From: Prevotella sp.
Lineage (GTDB): Bacteria > Bacteroidota > Bacteroidia > Bacteroidales > Bacteroidaceae
Assembly: GCA_017623655.1 (NCBI GenBank)
Contig: JAGAON010000009.1
Location: forward strand, 327,541 to 391,540
DNA: 64,000 bases
Reading direction: 5' to 3'
Every line of letters begins with the position of its first letter. Positions within the stretch are counted from its first letter, which is position 1. Shown piece by piece: positions 54,209-63,417 of this stretch. A model generated the notes under the pieces. The model saw nothing but the letters and a program-made list of their open reading frames with translations. It ran no database searches and was not told where the DNA came from. Position numbers and translations under genes: made by a program.

Positions 54209-55150
54209 ATGAAAATAATCGAATATATAAAACATATAATATCCCCAAAAGTCCAGATACCTGACTCTTTCTCGGAAGAAAGGTATGCGACAGCTTATCC
54301 TGACTGTAATGGTAAAGCAAAACAGCATTACAGACAAAGAGGTATGCAGGAAGGGCGTATCTGTTATATATCTGACGATATGGGCAAGAAAAAGGCAAAC
54401 AAGACTGATAGGCATCCTTTAATATCAATAATTGTAACTAGCTACAATTACGAAAGGTACATTGTGCAAACTTTGGACTCCCTTGTCAACCAAACATACG
54501 ATAATGTCGAGATTATTATTGTAGATGATAATTCCCAAGACTCTTCAGTCGAAATAATCAAGAAATATACAGAGGACTATCCAAACATCCGCCTACTGAC
54601 ACATTCTGACGGGCAAAACCATGGCTTGCCAGAATCCATGCTGTTAGGAATAAAGAATGCAAAAGGAGAATATGTAGCTTTCTGCGAAAGTGATGATTAT
54701 CTGCATTCTGAATATATCCAGCAAAAGATACACATAATCAACACTTATGAAGACGTTGTCATTATTTCTAATGCAATCAAGATGTTTGGCGACCCTGAAG
54801 ACATCAAAGCAAGAGAATGGGTATGTTCACATATCAGAAAATTGCTAAAACAAGGAGGAACACCGATAGATTTAAGATACAACCAAGAGTTTAATTTTAT
54901 ACCAACTCTTTCATCTATCATGATTCGCACTGATGTGATTAAAAGTCTGAATTACGACACGCCCGTATCTGCATGGATAGACTTCTGGATATATAGACAG
55001 ATACTTATAAAATACCCTCTTTATTTTGTGGATAAGGAACTAACATTCTGGAGGCAACATAACTCTTACAATGGGCTATCAGAATCATCCAAAAGAGTGA
55101 ACCAACTTGAGGATTTCCTCAAAAAAAGTAATATCCTGATAGGCATATAA
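54209..55150 (+). CDS. Family 2 glycosyltransferase with an N-terminal HY-G-x-EGR module
   Basis: The 313-residue protein begins with a short region (YPDCNGKAKQHYRQRGMQEG followed by R) that resembles the YPDV...HY...G...EGR module found in front of some polysaccharide glycosyltransferases. A standard GT2 catalytic domain follows (ISIIVTSYNYERYIVQTLDS, IVDDNSQDSS and the DxD-like FCESDDYL). The substrate is unknown. It lies 126 nt after the previous glycosyltransferase; a small hairpin (GATGATGAAAC...TTCATCATT) sits in the gap. It is AT-rich like its neighbours. Confidence 0.86.
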   Translation: MKIIEYIKHIISPKVQIPDSFSEERYATAYPDCNGKAKQHYRQRGMQEGRICYISDDMGKKKANKTDRHPLISIIVTSYNYERYIVQTLDSLVNQTYDNVEIIIVDDNSQDSSVEIIKKYTEDYPNIRLLTHSDGQNHGLPESMLLGIKNAKGEYVAFCESDDYLHSEYIQQKIHIINTYEDVVIISNAIKMFGDPEDIKAREWVCSHIRKLLKQGGTPIDLRYNQEFNFIPTLSSIMIRTDVIKSLNYDTPVSAWIDFWIYRQILIKYPLYFVDKELTFWRQHNSYNGLSESSKRVNQLEDFLKKSNILIGI

Positions 55151-55274
55151 TAACAAGCTTACAATAATGAATTCTTACAAGTCCATTGAAGCCTTATTGC
55201 CATCAAGCATGACAAATTAACGGCTTATCTAAAATATAACTTTTTCTCTAAGAACATTTATAAAACACAAAACA

Positions 55275-56540
55275 ATGAAAGTTTTATGGTTTGAAGTGAC
55301 ACCTCCTGCCAAATATTTGGGGCAAGGATGGGTAATAGGAGGATGGCAGGACTCATTGGAACGTATTGTCAGGCAAATCCCAGAAATAGAACTATCAATA
55401 GCATTTGAGGTGACAGGCATTCAACCAGCCCCCCAGACCATTAACGATGTTAAATACTATCCTATAGCATTACAATACACAAAAAAAGAAAAAGAAATAT
55501 CAGAAATATCATGGAATATCCATGCAGAAAAACTTCTTCCTGAATTGAAAAAAATTGTAGAAGAAGTCAAGCCAGACCTGATTCATGTATTTGGAACAGA
55601 ATGGCCATTTGGCTTAATTGCCGAGACTATCACAATCCCTGTTGTTATACATATCCAAGGCGCTATTGCACCTTACAATAATGCTATGTTTCCACCAGGA
55701 TACAACTTATGGGACATATTAGGCACAATCGGATGGACTCACCTCTCGCGAATCAAAAAAAGATACAAAGAATACAAACTGGACAAGTCGAGATTAGAAA
55801 TCGAAATGCGGGCATGGAAAGCCGTTGCACACTATATGGGGCGAACCCATTGGGATGAGGCATTATCAGAGATTATGCACCCCAACAGGAAGTACTACCA
55901 CGTCGAGGAAGCTCTGAGAACTGACTTCACGACAACAGGGGAAAAGTGGAATATCCCCTCTCGCGATTCAATTCTGTTAGTTTCAACAGGATGCTCTAAT
56001 TTTTGGAAAGGTCCCGATATGCTTTTAAAAACAGCAAAGATATTAACAGAATTGGGTATAGATTTTGAATGGTATGTTGCAGGAATGATGCCAAAAGATG
56101 TAAAACAGACTGTAGAAAAAAAAGTCGGCGTACGCTTTGCACAGTGCAATGTGAAGTTTACCGGCTTTTTACAACCCCAAAAACTCTCGGAGTTATTAGT
56201 TAACTCAACAATGTATGTTCACACTGCCTATGTAGAAAACAGTCCTAACTCTATATGTGAAGCACAATGCTTGGGAGTCCCCATAGTCTCTACAAATGTA
56301 GGAGGTATAGCTTCTCTTGTGAAACATGGTGAGCAAGGACTTCTCGTTCCTGCAAATGATCCCTGGCAAATGGCTTACGCCATCATCAAACTCTCAAAGG
56401 ATAAAGACTTAATGATACAATTTTCCAATAATTCAAGAGAGTGCGCAAGGAAAAGGCATGACGACCATAGCATAAAAGAACAAATACTCAAAACATACTA
56501 CTCAATTGTAAAACAAACAAATGATACAGTTTATCGCTAA
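55275..56540 (+). CDS. Family 4 glycosyltransferase
   Basis: The 421-residue GT-B protein has the acceptor domain with HVFGTEWPFGLIAE and a donor domain that ends with SPNSICEAQCLGVPIVSTNV and GLLVPANDPWQMAY. This contains the E-x7-E-type donor-binding motif of family 4. The N-terminal WFEVTPPAKY start is unusual in detail, but the fold reads clearly. It lies 124 nt after the previous gene and overlaps the acetyltransferase downstream by 20 bases, so the two are made together. The sugar it adds is unknown. Confidence 0.88.
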   Translation: MKVLWFEVTPPAKYLGQGWVIGGWQDSLERIVRQIPEIELSIAFEVTGIQPAPQTINDVKYYPIALQYTKKEKEISEISWNIHAEKLLPELKKIVEEVKPDLIHVFGTEWPFGLIAETITIPVVIHIQGAIAPYNNAMFPPGYNLWDILGTIGWTHLSRIKKRYKEYKLDKSRLEIEMRAWKAVAHYMGRTHWDEALSEIMHPNRKYYHVEEALRTDFTTTGEKWNIPSRDSILLVSTGCSNFWKGPDMLLKTAKILTELGIDFEWYVAGMMPKDVKQTVEKKVGVRFAQCNVKFTGFLQPQKLSELLVNSTMYVHTAYVENSPNSICEAQCLGVPIVSTNVGGIASLVKHGEQGLLVPANDPWQMAYAIIKLSKDKDLMIQFSNNSRECARKRHDDHSIKEQILKTYYSIVKQTNDTVYR

Positions 56541-57138
56541 TGCTCTCATTTCCTATATAAGACATATAGAAAAGAAGAAGAAAGAAAAAATTCTGGCACC
56601 TCTACACTGCAACCATGACGCAGTCTGTTTTCTCGGAAACATCTCCCCGGACAATATTCATTGTCCGGAATACATAACCATAGGTGACGGAACCGCTTTT
56701 GGCGAACAAACATTCCTTACAGCATGGGATTCCTTTTCATGTATACAAAATGGCAAAGAATATCTCCAGCATTTCAAGCCATCTATTGTAATAGGGAAAA
56801 ACTGTCATTTTGGTTTCAACAACCATATAACATCCATCAACAACATCACGATAGGCAACAATCTACTAACAGGGAAATGGGTTACGATAACAGACAACTC
56901 ACACGGAGAGACAACAAAAGAACAGATGCAACAAGACCCATTGAAAAGACCGGTTGTATCGAAAGGACCAGTACGAATAGGTGATAATGTCTGGATTGGT
57001 GACAAAGCTACAATCCTACCCAATGTCTCCATTGGTAACGGAGCGATAATTGCAGCAAATGCAGTTGTAACAAAAGATGTGCCTCCTTACTCCGTAGCAG
57101 CAGGTAATCCAGCAAAAATCATCAAAACATTTTATTAA
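56521..57138 (+). CDS. Left-handed beta-helix O-acetyltransferase (WbbJ/NodL type)
   Basis: The 205-residue protein has a hexapeptide-repeat C-terminus (VRIGDNVWIGDKATILPNVS and IGNGAIIAANAVVTKDV), ending in the usual VAAGNPAKIIK. Such enzymes put acetyl groups on sugars of O-antigen or capsule. The N-terminal third is more variable and contains a NISPDNIHCPEYITIGDGT segment. It overlaps the upstream GT4 gene by 20 bases and ends 12 nt before the WbsX-like gene. The active-site histidine is probably in the FGFNNHITS region or the later DNSHGE segment. Confidence 0.88.
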   Translation: MIQFIANALISYIRHIEKKKKEKILAPLHCNHDAVCFLGNISPDNIHCPEYITIGDGTAFGEQTFLTAWDSFSCIQNGKEYLQHFKPSIVIGKNCHFGFNNHITSINNITIGNNLLTGKWVTITDNSHGETTKEQMQQDPLKRPVVSKGPVRIGDNVWIGDKATILPNVSIGNGAIIAANAVVTKDVPPYSVAAGNPAKIIKTFY

Positions 57139-57150
57139 ACATACAAGGGA

Positions 57151-58485
57151 ATGAGAAACAATAAACGTGTCATAGCAATTCATCTGCCACAATTTCATCC
57201 TTTCAAAGAAAATGACGAATGGTGGGGCAAAGGATTTACGGAATGGACTAATGTAACCAAGGCAAAACCTCGTTACGAAGGGCATTATCAGCCACACTTA
57301 CCATCTGATACAGGTTTCTATGATCTACGTTTGCCGGAAGCACGACAGATGCAAGCAGACTTGGCAAAAGAATACGGTATATATGGCTTCTGCTATTATC
57401 ATTATTGGTTCAACGGAAAGCAATTAATGGAGCGTCCCGTAAATGACATCCTAACATCCGGGGGACCTGACTTTCCTTTTATGCTCTGTTGGGCTAACGA
57501 AAATTGGGCTCGTAATTGGGATGGAGGTTTCACCAATGTATTGATAAAACAAGAGTATTCGTATGAAGATGACATTGAACATATGCGTTGGCTATGTAAA
57601 AATGTCTTCTCCGACAAGCGTTATATACGAATATCTGGTAAACCTGTATTTGCAGTGTATAGAGTAGCATTGTTTCCTGACTTCAAGAATACCATTAAAA
57701 TATGGAGAAAGGTTGCAAAAGAGGAATTTAACATGGAACTGTATCTCGTAGAGACCATGTTCCCAGGCGACCCTACACACACCACCATCACAGAAGGCAT
57801 TGATGCAGCAATGGACTTCCAGCCTATTGGAGTCATGATTAGTGGATTACCTCAAGTAAATGTGAAATCACTTGACCCACAAGAAACAGAAAAAGACAGA
57901 CCTACGGTTTACAATTACTCAGACTATGTAGATTACTGTTGCTCCCAAGAACTACCTAAGAGATGTTATCCATGTGTCTCACCGGGGTTTGACAACTCAT
58001 CAAGAAGAATAGGACGCACATTTCTCTCGTTTACAGAACAAACACCTGATAATTTCGGAAGATGGCTATTTGATGCGCTGTGTAGGAAAACCGGTTTCAC
58101 AGACTCTGATGAAAATCTCGTATTCATCAACGCATGGAACGAATGGGCAGAAGGTAATCACATAGAGCCTGACCAAAAGTGGGGGCGTGCATATCTTAAA
58201 GCAACAAAAGAAGCAATAGAGAAATATAATAAGAATGGTTGCCCCAATAACTACGATGCCCAAAAGAAAGAAAAATACGAACGTATTGTAAGAATAATAA
58301 GTCCTGAAAAAGATAAGCTGCAGAAAAAAAGTATATACAACGGATGTAAGAATGCCATAAAGAACAAGAACATCACATCATCACAGGCGTATAACATTAT
58401 AAAAGAGGCTAAAGAAAAACTGCCAAGGGACATGTACTGCAAACTAATATACAAGTTCCTGTTTTACAGGCTCTTCCGCCACTGA
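57151..58485 (+). CDS. WbsX-like glycosyltransferase (GH99-like fold)
   Basis: The 444-residue protein matches the WbsX family, with the family opening VIAIHLPQFHPFKENDEWW and GFTEWTNVTKAKPRYEGHYQ, and GFCYYHYWFNGKQLM. CWANENWARNWDG and FINAWNEWAEGNHIEPD follow. WbsX proteins occur in many O-antigen and capsule loci and have a glycoside hydrolase 99-like domain, but their reaction is not well established. The C-terminal 60 residues are lysine-rich and less conserved. It follows the acetyltransferase after 12 nt. Confidence 0.9.
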   Translation: MRNNKRVIAIHLPQFHPFKENDEWWGKGFTEWTNVTKAKPRYEGHYQPHLPSDTGFYDLRLPEARQMQADLAKEYGIYGFCYYHYWFNGKQLMERPVNDILTSGGPDFPFMLCWANENWARNWDGGFTNVLIKQEYSYEDDIEHMRWLCKNVFSDKRYIRISGKPVFAVYRVALFPDFKNTIKIWRKVAKEEFNMELYLVETMFPGDPTHTTITEGIDAAMDFQPIGVMISGLPQVNVKSLDPQETEKDRPTVYNYSDYVDYCCSQELPKRCYPCVSPGFDNSSRRIGRTFLSFTEQTPDNFGRWLFDALCRKTGFTDSDENLVFINAWNEWAEGNHIEPDQKWGRAYLKATKEAIEKYNKNGCPNNYDAQKKEKYERIVRIISPEKDKLQKKSIYNGCKNAIKNKNITSSQAYNIIKEAKEKLPRDMYCKLIYKFLFYRLFRH

Positions 58486-58509
58486 CACATTATTAACCCT
58501 TCCCACATT

Positions 58510-59442
58510 ATGGCACACAGCATTTCTCCTCTCGTTTCTGTTATCATCCCCGGTTATAACCATGCCCCTTTCTTAAAAAAGAGGATAGAGGGGGTATTGG
58601 CACAGACTTATCACAACATCGAGGTAATAATGCTCGATGACTGTTCTACCGATAACAGCACTGAGATAATGCGGTTATACAAAGAAGACGAGCGGATCAG
58701 TCATATTATAATAAATGACAGGAATACCGGCAATACTTTCAAACAATGGGAGAAGGGCATATCGCTTGCAAAGGGAGAATACATCTGGATAGCAGAAAGC
58801 GATGACGATGCAAGTCCCGACTTTCTCACTTTCTTGATGAAGAAACTATTGGAATACCCTGACGCCACATTGGCATTCTGCCGCAGCCAAATGATAGACA
58901 CAGACGGGAAACCACTAAATTACAGTTGGGATGAGACTAAACGGTATAAAGGTCGAGGAGTGTATGAAGGCAAAGATTTCTGTCTGCACCGCATGGTTTA
59001 CAAGAATCTCCTTTATAACGCCTCAATGATTGTATTCCGCAAACAATTCTACCATAACATAAATAATGCATATCAGAACTACCGCCATTCTGGTGACTGG
59101 TTATTCTGGTTTGAGATGTGTATGCAGGGAAAGGTCTGCGAGGTGCCGGAAGAGTTAAACCGTTTCCGGCAACATCCTGCAAAAGTAAGCAATGAAGCCC
59201 TTGAATGTAAGGATCTCGAAGAAATCGTAGAGATACAAGAGATTATATCATCCAGACTGCAACTTTCCCATTATCAACGCAGTTGCCTCAGGGGTCGTCA
59301 ATCCAAGCGATTAAACAAGTCACGCTATAAGGACAAAGCCTACCTGCGCATGAAATACCCGGATATTTACAGGGCCACGTTCTTTGACTATATGGCATAC
59401 AATTTTGACAAGATATTTAATTTCTCCGGACTACAAAAATAA
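58510..59442 (+). CDS. Family 2 glycosyltransferase
   Basis: The 310-residue protein has a GT-A domain with PLVSVIIPGYNHAPFLKKRI, MLDDCSTDNSTEIM, and IWIAESDDDASPDFL in the DxD position. Its C-terminal 80 residues are basic (RGRQSKRLNKSRYKDKAYLR) and may contact the membrane. It is the last gene of the glycan cluster, 24 nt after the WbsX-like gene, and a long hairpin terminator follows its stop. The sugar is unknown. Confidence 0.88.
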   Translation: MAHSISPLVSVIIPGYNHAPFLKKRIEGVLAQTYHNIEVIMLDDCSTDNSTEIMRLYKEDERISHIIINDRNTGNTFKQWEKGISLAKGEYIWIAESDDDASPDFLTFLMKKLLEYPDATLAFCRSQMIDTDGKPLNYSWDETKRYKGRGVYEGKDFCLHRMVYKNLLYNASMIVFRKQFYHNINNAYQNYRHSGDWLFWFEMCMQGKVCEVPEELNRFRQHPAKVSNEALECKDLEEIVEIQEIISSRLQLSHYQRSCLRGRQSKRLNKSRYKDKAYLRMKYPDIYRATFFDYMAYNFDKIFNFSGLQK

Positions 59443-59443
59443 T

Positions 59444-59489
59444 AAGACAAACGATGCCAAGACTAATATGTCTTGGCACCGTTTGTCTT
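59444..59489. terminator. Bidirectional terminator between the glycan cluster and pdxT
   Basis: AAGACAAACGATGCCAAGAC (59444-59463) pairs with 59470-59489 with a single mismatch, closing a 6-nt loop. It lies between two converging genes. Confidence 0.85.
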
Positions 59490-59502
59490 ATCGTAACCAT
59501 AC

Positions 59503-60084
59503 CTATTCTACAAATGACAGGAAATAGGTGTGAACCCTCGTGTCATCATTCAGTTCCGGATGGAAGGCGGTGACGAGTTGGTTGCCCTGTCGGGCAGCGA
59601 TGACACGCCCGTCAACCGTAGCAAGGACATCTACCCCTGTTCCAGTCTCACTGATATAAGGGGCACGGATGAAAGTCATTGGTATCGGCGAGTCAATGCC
59701 CTTAAAGTCCGCCTCGGTATAGAAACTACCGAGTTGACGGCCGTAGGCATTACGCAATGCCGTGATGTCCATTGTGTCAAGGTGCTCCCTGTCAAGCAAT
59801 ATCAACCCGGCACACGTTCCGAACACAGGCAGTCCGCCACGTATGGCAGTCTGCAATGGCAGGAACAATTCCTCATCACGCATGATACGCATCATGGCCG
59901 TGCTCTCACCGCCCGGTATCACCAATCCCTTCCCGCTGTAATCACCAGTTTTCAGGCTATTGCCAAGAAAGGCGTTCCAGTCGGCAAGGTTACGTATCTG
60001 CATCGTCTCCACCCCTAACAGTTGGAGCATCTGCTCGTGTTCGGCAAATGCTCCCTGTAAAGCCAATATAGCGATATGCTTCAT
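59503..60084 (-). CDS. pdxT: Pyridoxal 5'-phosphate synthase glutaminase subunit
   Basis: The 193-residue PdxT hydrolyses glutamine and feeds ammonia to PdxS for vitamin B6 synthesis. The family motifs are clear: [10 protein letters not shown] at the start, [11 protein letters not shown], the nucleophile cysteine in GTCAGLILL near residue 95, [11 protein letters not shown], and the histidine/glutamate of AFHPEL near the end. It starts at the base next to the pdxS stop, so the two are coupled. The length is normal. Confidence 0.96.
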   Translation of the reverse strand: MKHIAILALQGAFAEHEQMLQLLGVETMQIRNLADWNAFLGNSLKTGDYSGKGLVIPGGESTAMMRIMRDEELFLPLQTAIRGGLPVFGTCAGLILLDREHLDTMDITALRNAYGRQLGSFYTEADFKGIDSPIPMTFIRAPYISETGTGVDVLATVDGRVIAARQGNQLVTAFHPELNDDTRVHTYFLSFVE

Positions 60085-60957
60085 TTACTTTCCTCTTTCT
60101 GCCATCAACAGCTCTATCTCGCTCTCGTTGATGCCAACCATAGCCTCGCCGAGGTCTTCTGACAGTTCTGCGATTATCTTCGGGTCATTATAGTTCGTCA
60201 CAGCCTTCACAATAGCCTGCGCACGCTTCTCCGGGTCACCGCTCTTGAATATGCCGCTGCCCACGAATACGCCTTCCGCACCGAGCTGCATCATAAGAGC
60301 AGCATCGGCAGGAGTTGCCACGCCACCGGCCGCGAAGTTCACTACCGGCAGTTTACCGTTGTCATGCACATACTGCACAAGGTCAAACGGTACACGCAGT
60401 TGCTTGGCTGCCTCATACAACTCGTCCTTGGCCATAGAGGTAAGACGACGCATCTCGCTCTGCATCATGCGCATGTGGCGAACAGCCTGAATAACATCGC
60501 CTGTTCCCGGCTCACCTTTTGTACGTATCATTGTCGCGCCTTCGTTAATACGGCGCAATGCCTCGCCGAGGTCTTTCGCACCGCAAACGAACGGCACCTT
60601 GAAGTCACGCTTGTTGATGTGATATACATCATCAGCCGGAGAAAGCACTTCACTTTCGTCAATGTAGTCTATTTCGATTGCTTCAAGAATCTGGGCCTCA
60701 ACAAAGTGTCCTATACGGCACTTTGCCATAACCGGAATGCTCACAGCCTCCTGAATGCCCTTTATCATCTTCGGGTCACTCATGCGGCTCACACCGCCGG
60801 CAGCGCGAATATCAGCCGGTATGCGTTCCAATGCCATCACCGCGCAGGCTCCGGCAGCTTCTGCTATGCGTGCCTGCTCAGGCGTTGTAACATCCATAAT
60901 CACTCCGCCCTTAAGCATCTGTGCAAGGTTGCGGTTGAGGATAGTCCTGTCTTCCAT
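60085..60957 (-). CDS. pdxS: Pyridoxal 5'-phosphate synthase, PdxS subunit
   Basis: The 290-residue PdxS builds pyridoxal 5'-phosphate from ribose 5-phosphate, glyceraldehyde 3-phosphate and ammonia. The beta-barrel motifs are visible: [12 protein letters not shown] at the start, [20 protein letters not shown], then [12 protein letters not shown] and [12 protein letters not shown], and near the end [19 protein letters not shown] with VGSGIF. Catalytic lysines fall in the MAKCRIGH and TKGEPGTGD segments. It precedes pdxT on the minus strand, and a -7 box lies about 50 nt upstream. PdxST is the DXP-independent route to vitamin B6. Confidence 0.97.
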   Translation of the reverse strand: MEDRTILNRNLAQMLKGGVIMDVTTPEQARIAEAAGACAVMALERIPADIRAAGGVSRMSDPKMIKGIQEAVSIPVMAKCRIGHFVEAQILEAIEIDYIDESEVLSPADDVYHINKRDFKVPFVCGAKDLGEALRRINEGATMIRTKGEPGTGDVIQAVRHMRMMQSEMRRLTSMAKDELYEAAKQLRVPFDLVQYVHDNGKLPVVNFAAGGVATPADAALMMQLGAEGVFVGSGIFKSGDPEKRAQAIVKAVTNYNDPKIIAELSEDLGEAMVGINESEIELLMAERGK

Positions 60958-61006
60958 TGTCTTTTTGTTTTATGGTTTATTTGTTATTCTTTCTTTTTTC
61001 AAAGTG

Positions 61007-61014
61007 CAAAGTTA
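61007..61014 (-). promoter_or_regulatory. -7 box of the pdxST operon
   Basis: TAACTTTG on the minus strand, followed by C, about 50 nt before the pdxS start. Confidence 0.65.
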
Positions 61015-61091
61015 CTAACAAAAATGGGAACAGACAAATATCTGCTCCCATTTTCCAAAACATTTCTCTCAAAAACTAATGTGTATCAACC

Positions 61092-61122
61092 CCTCGCCTT
61101 ACTATATGGCGAGGTCTTTTTT
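61092..61122 (+). terminator. Terminator-like hairpin between pdxS and the M23 peptidase gene
   Basis: CCTCGCC pairs with GGCGAGG and is followed by TCTTTTTT on the plus strand. It lies right after the peptidase stop. No plus-strand gene feeds into it, so its T-run faces the wrong way for the peptidase transcript. Confidence 0.5.
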
Positions 61123-62086
61123 AACTGTATCTGAGCAGTTGTCCCGGACGAACCTTTATATCCCTCGTGAGATGATTCATCCTGCACAGTTCGTCAACCG
61201 TAACTTTCCTGCGCTTCGCAATGCTGTAAAGGGTTTCTCCGACAGCAACCTTGTGGTATCTTATCTCCGCATTCTTGCTCTCCTCATTCTTATTTTTGGC
61301 TTCAGCATTACGTTTGCCCGGTATTGTCTCGCCCCTTACGTCAGAAGCCACATAACCTCCGTTGCCGATTTTCCCGCGCAATTGATTGGCCACTACCGAC
61401 TCCTGCTCATACTTGTTCTTACGGAACATATAATAATCGTCCACCACATCCTGGTTGCGGAAGTCGAACATCAGCGCCGGGTTAAGCGCAACGCCACACA
61501 GACGGGTCTCAAAATGCAGGTGCGAACCTGTGCTTCGTCCTGTATTGCCACCCAGTCCTATCGGCTGTCCGGCCTTCACCACCTCGTTTTCTTTAACGAG
61601 CCAGTCGCTCATGTGGCCGTATATCGTTTCCAAACCGTTCTGATGGCGTATCACGACATACTTGCCATAACCCGCGGCCTCATATTTCACCATGCGTACC
61701 TTTCCTGAGAACGCCGCACGTATAGTGTCGCCAATATATACCTTTATGTCTATTCCCTTATGTGCCCTACCCCATCGTGCACCAAAATTACTTGTCACGA
61801 CACGGCTTTCAGTCGGCATACAAAAATGTTTAAGGTTAATGCGGAAAGAGTCGGGCAACTCCGTCGCACGGTGTGCGTATGTATTGTTCCAGTCATCGTA
61901 CAGAGCATTGGCGGTAAGGCGTGCCTCCTCGTTCTCCATAGCCGGGCGCAGAGCCAGAGTGTCCACCATCTTCATACGCCTGTCAACAGGCGCCTGCTTG
62001 GCCAGCAAGTCCTGCGCACAGGCAGGGACAGAAATTATTGTCAACAATGCTACTATACATACAAAACTGATTTTATTCAGACTCAT
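61121..62086 (-). CDS. M23 metallopeptidase with C-terminal LysM domain
   Basis: The 321-residue secreted protein is a LytM-type endopeptidase that cuts peptide bridges in peptidoglycan. A signal peptide (cut near ACAQD) is followed by an M23 domain with the zinc motifs AHKGIDIKVY (H-x3-D) and SHLHFE, and between them GLETIYGHMSD. The C-terminal LysM domain (YHKVAVGETLYSIAKRRKVT) binds glycan strands. It has its own -7 box about 90 nt upstream. All catalytic histidines and the aspartate appear to be present, so it should be active and not just an activator. Confidence 0.94.
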   Translation of the reverse strand: MSLNKISFVCIVALLTIISVPACAQDLLAKQAPVDRRMKMVDTLALRPAMENEEARLTANALYDDWNNTYAHRATELPDSFRINLKHFCMPTESRVVTSNFGARWGRAHKGIDIKVYIGDTIRAAFSGKVRMVKYEAAGYGKYVVIRHQNGLETIYGHMSDWLVKENEVVKAGQPIGLGGNTGRSTGSHLHFETRLCGVALNPALMFDFRNQDVVDDYYMFRKNKYEQESVVANQLRGKIGNGGYVASDVRGETIPGKRNAEAKNKNEESKNAEIRYHKVAVGETLYSIAKRRKVTVDELCRMNHLTRDIKVRPGQLLRYS

Positions 62087-62176
62087 TGGTTAGTATCTCC
62101 TTAATTTAGATCATTTTTCGCCCCCAACACAAGCCACGTCGGACGAAAAGTATTGTTAAAAAATAAAATTCCGTTG

Positions 62177-62184
62177 CAAAGGTA
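62177..62184 (-). promoter_or_regulatory. -7 box of the M23 peptidase gene
   Basis: TACCTTTG on the minus strand, followed by C, 91 nt before the start codon. The rest of the 62087-62401 gap shows nothing except the hairpin at 62323-62361. Confidence 0.6.
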
Positions 62185-62322
62185 CTAAAAAAAATCTAAA
62201 CAGCCAACCTTTATTTTGCATTTTGCCATCTGCGGTTAACAAATCGGGGTACTTTTATTGTTTTTTAAGATTTAAGAAGATTGTCCTACATTCTCTGCTT
62301 CCATGAGCCACACACAACGGTT

Positions 62323-62361
62323 GGGGGTGCGGCAAAAGAGTTTCTTTTCTGCCACACCCCC
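62323..62361. terminator. Hairpin downstream of the small secreted-protein pair
   Basis: GGGGGTGCGGCA (from 62323) pairs with TGCCACACCCCC (to 62361), nearly perfectly. It lies 40 nt after the end of the 62.4-kb gene. No U-run is visible on the minus strand. Confidence 0.55.
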
Positions 62362-62401
62362 TTAAATTTCAGACAAATATCCGTTGTCTTCCGCTCTGGT
62401 A

Positions 62402-62914
62402 TTATTTGGTTTCTTTTACGGCAGCGCCCTTGGATTCGGCCGCAACCTTAATTGCTGTGGCAAGAGCAACCTTTGCGTTATTGACATTGGCGGCACTTGC
62501 AATTTCCGGGTGCAACATCTCCATGACGGTAAAAATCAGGTCTATTGCTTCCTGCAATTCGCTGTTTACGCTCTCCTGTGCATTGTTAAGGTTCTTTTGC
62601 TCATTGTTGACCGCATTCTGCGCATCCACAAAAGCAGCGACATTGTTGAACTTCTGGTCAGCGGCTCCGGCCACGGCGTATATCTGATTACCCAACACCG
62701 TTGTCACATTTGCAAGGCTGTCGATGGTGTTTACCATGTTCCCGGATATGGCGACAGCCCCGTCGTTGAAGGTTATTTCCTTAATATCATTGTGCCCAAG
62801 CGTTACGGTCGTGCCGTTGTTGAGGGTTATCACCATGTTATACTCTTTCTGTGCCAATGCGTTAACGGCAGTCATCAGCATCATGACAATAGCGAGCAAT
62901 ATATTCTTTTTCAT
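62402..62914 (-). CDS. Small secreted protein with helical C-terminus, function unknown
   Basis: The 170-residue protein has a signal peptide (cut near VNALAQ) followed by a short beta module (YNMVITLNNGTTVTLGHNDI then KEITFND). The C-terminal 100 residues are alanine- and asparagine-rich and look helical (for example NAVNNEQKNLNNAQESVN). The IKEITF-type motif recurs in the gene just upstream. It is the second gene of a two-gene unit, 29 nt after its partner. I do not recognise the family. Confidence 0.7.
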   Translation of the reverse strand: MKKNILLAIVMMLMTAVNALAQKEYNMVITLNNGTTVTLGHNDIKEITFNDGAVAISGNMVNTIDSLANVTTVLGNQIYAVAGAADQKFNNVAAFVDAQNAVNNEQKNLNNAQESVNSELQEAIDLIFTVMEMLHPEIASAANVNNAKVALATAIKVAAESKGAAVKETK

Positions 62915-62943
62915 AGTTTTTCTGAATGTTTTTTAGTTGTTTG

Positions 62944-63417
62944 TTACTTTTTAATTTTGAAAGAGCCCTTCTCTGTCTTTATGATATAGACACCATCGGG
63001 CAGTTGGCCGAAGTTGATTTCCACTTTTCCGTCGCTTCCGGCGTACACGGTCTGAACGGTGTTTGCGTCAAGGGACAGCACTGCCACCCGCGAACCGGCT
63101 TTCAATCCGGACATCATCGAGCCGAAACGTCCGTCAGACTTTACCGCGCCAACACCCGTCTCGTCTGACGAACAGAACCTAAATTCCTTCACATCCGCCG
63201 CTTCCAGTGACACAGAGCCATCCTTGTCGCTCACGATTACCAGCAGGTTGTCCTGATAGGTGATACGCGGCTTGGCAGAAATGTAGAACTCGAATGACGA
63301 GCCGGCAAATGTACTGACCACCACTTTCGGCTCCGCATAAGCGTGAGCGATGAGCGGTGACATCATGAACCCGCAAGCAAACAAAAGTCTAAGCATTCTT
63401 TTCTTGTTAAACTCCAT
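62944..63417 (-). CDS. Small secreted protein with T9SS-like C-terminal strand, function unknown
   Basis: The 157-residue protein starts at the ATG at 63417, giving a signal peptide (cut near AHAYA); longer forms would add 50 residues without a plausible leader. It carries a module with ADVKEFRFCSSDE, like the following gene. It ends in INFGQLPDGVYIIKTEKGSF followed by KIKK, which resembles the C-terminal sorting signals of type IX secretion (GxYxxk strand pattern). It might therefore be delivered to or through the outer membrane, but no enzymatic domain is visible. The frame lies about 320 bases from the recombinase gene at the window edge. Confidence 0.68.
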   Translation of the reverse strand: MEFNKKRMLRLLFACGFMMSPLIAHAYAEPKVVVSTFAGSSFEFYISAKPRITYQDNLLVIVSDKDGSVSLEAADVKEFRFCSSDETGVGAVKSDGRFGSMMSGLKAGSRVAVLSLDANTVQTVYAGSDGKVEINFGQLPDGVYIIKTEKGSFKIKK

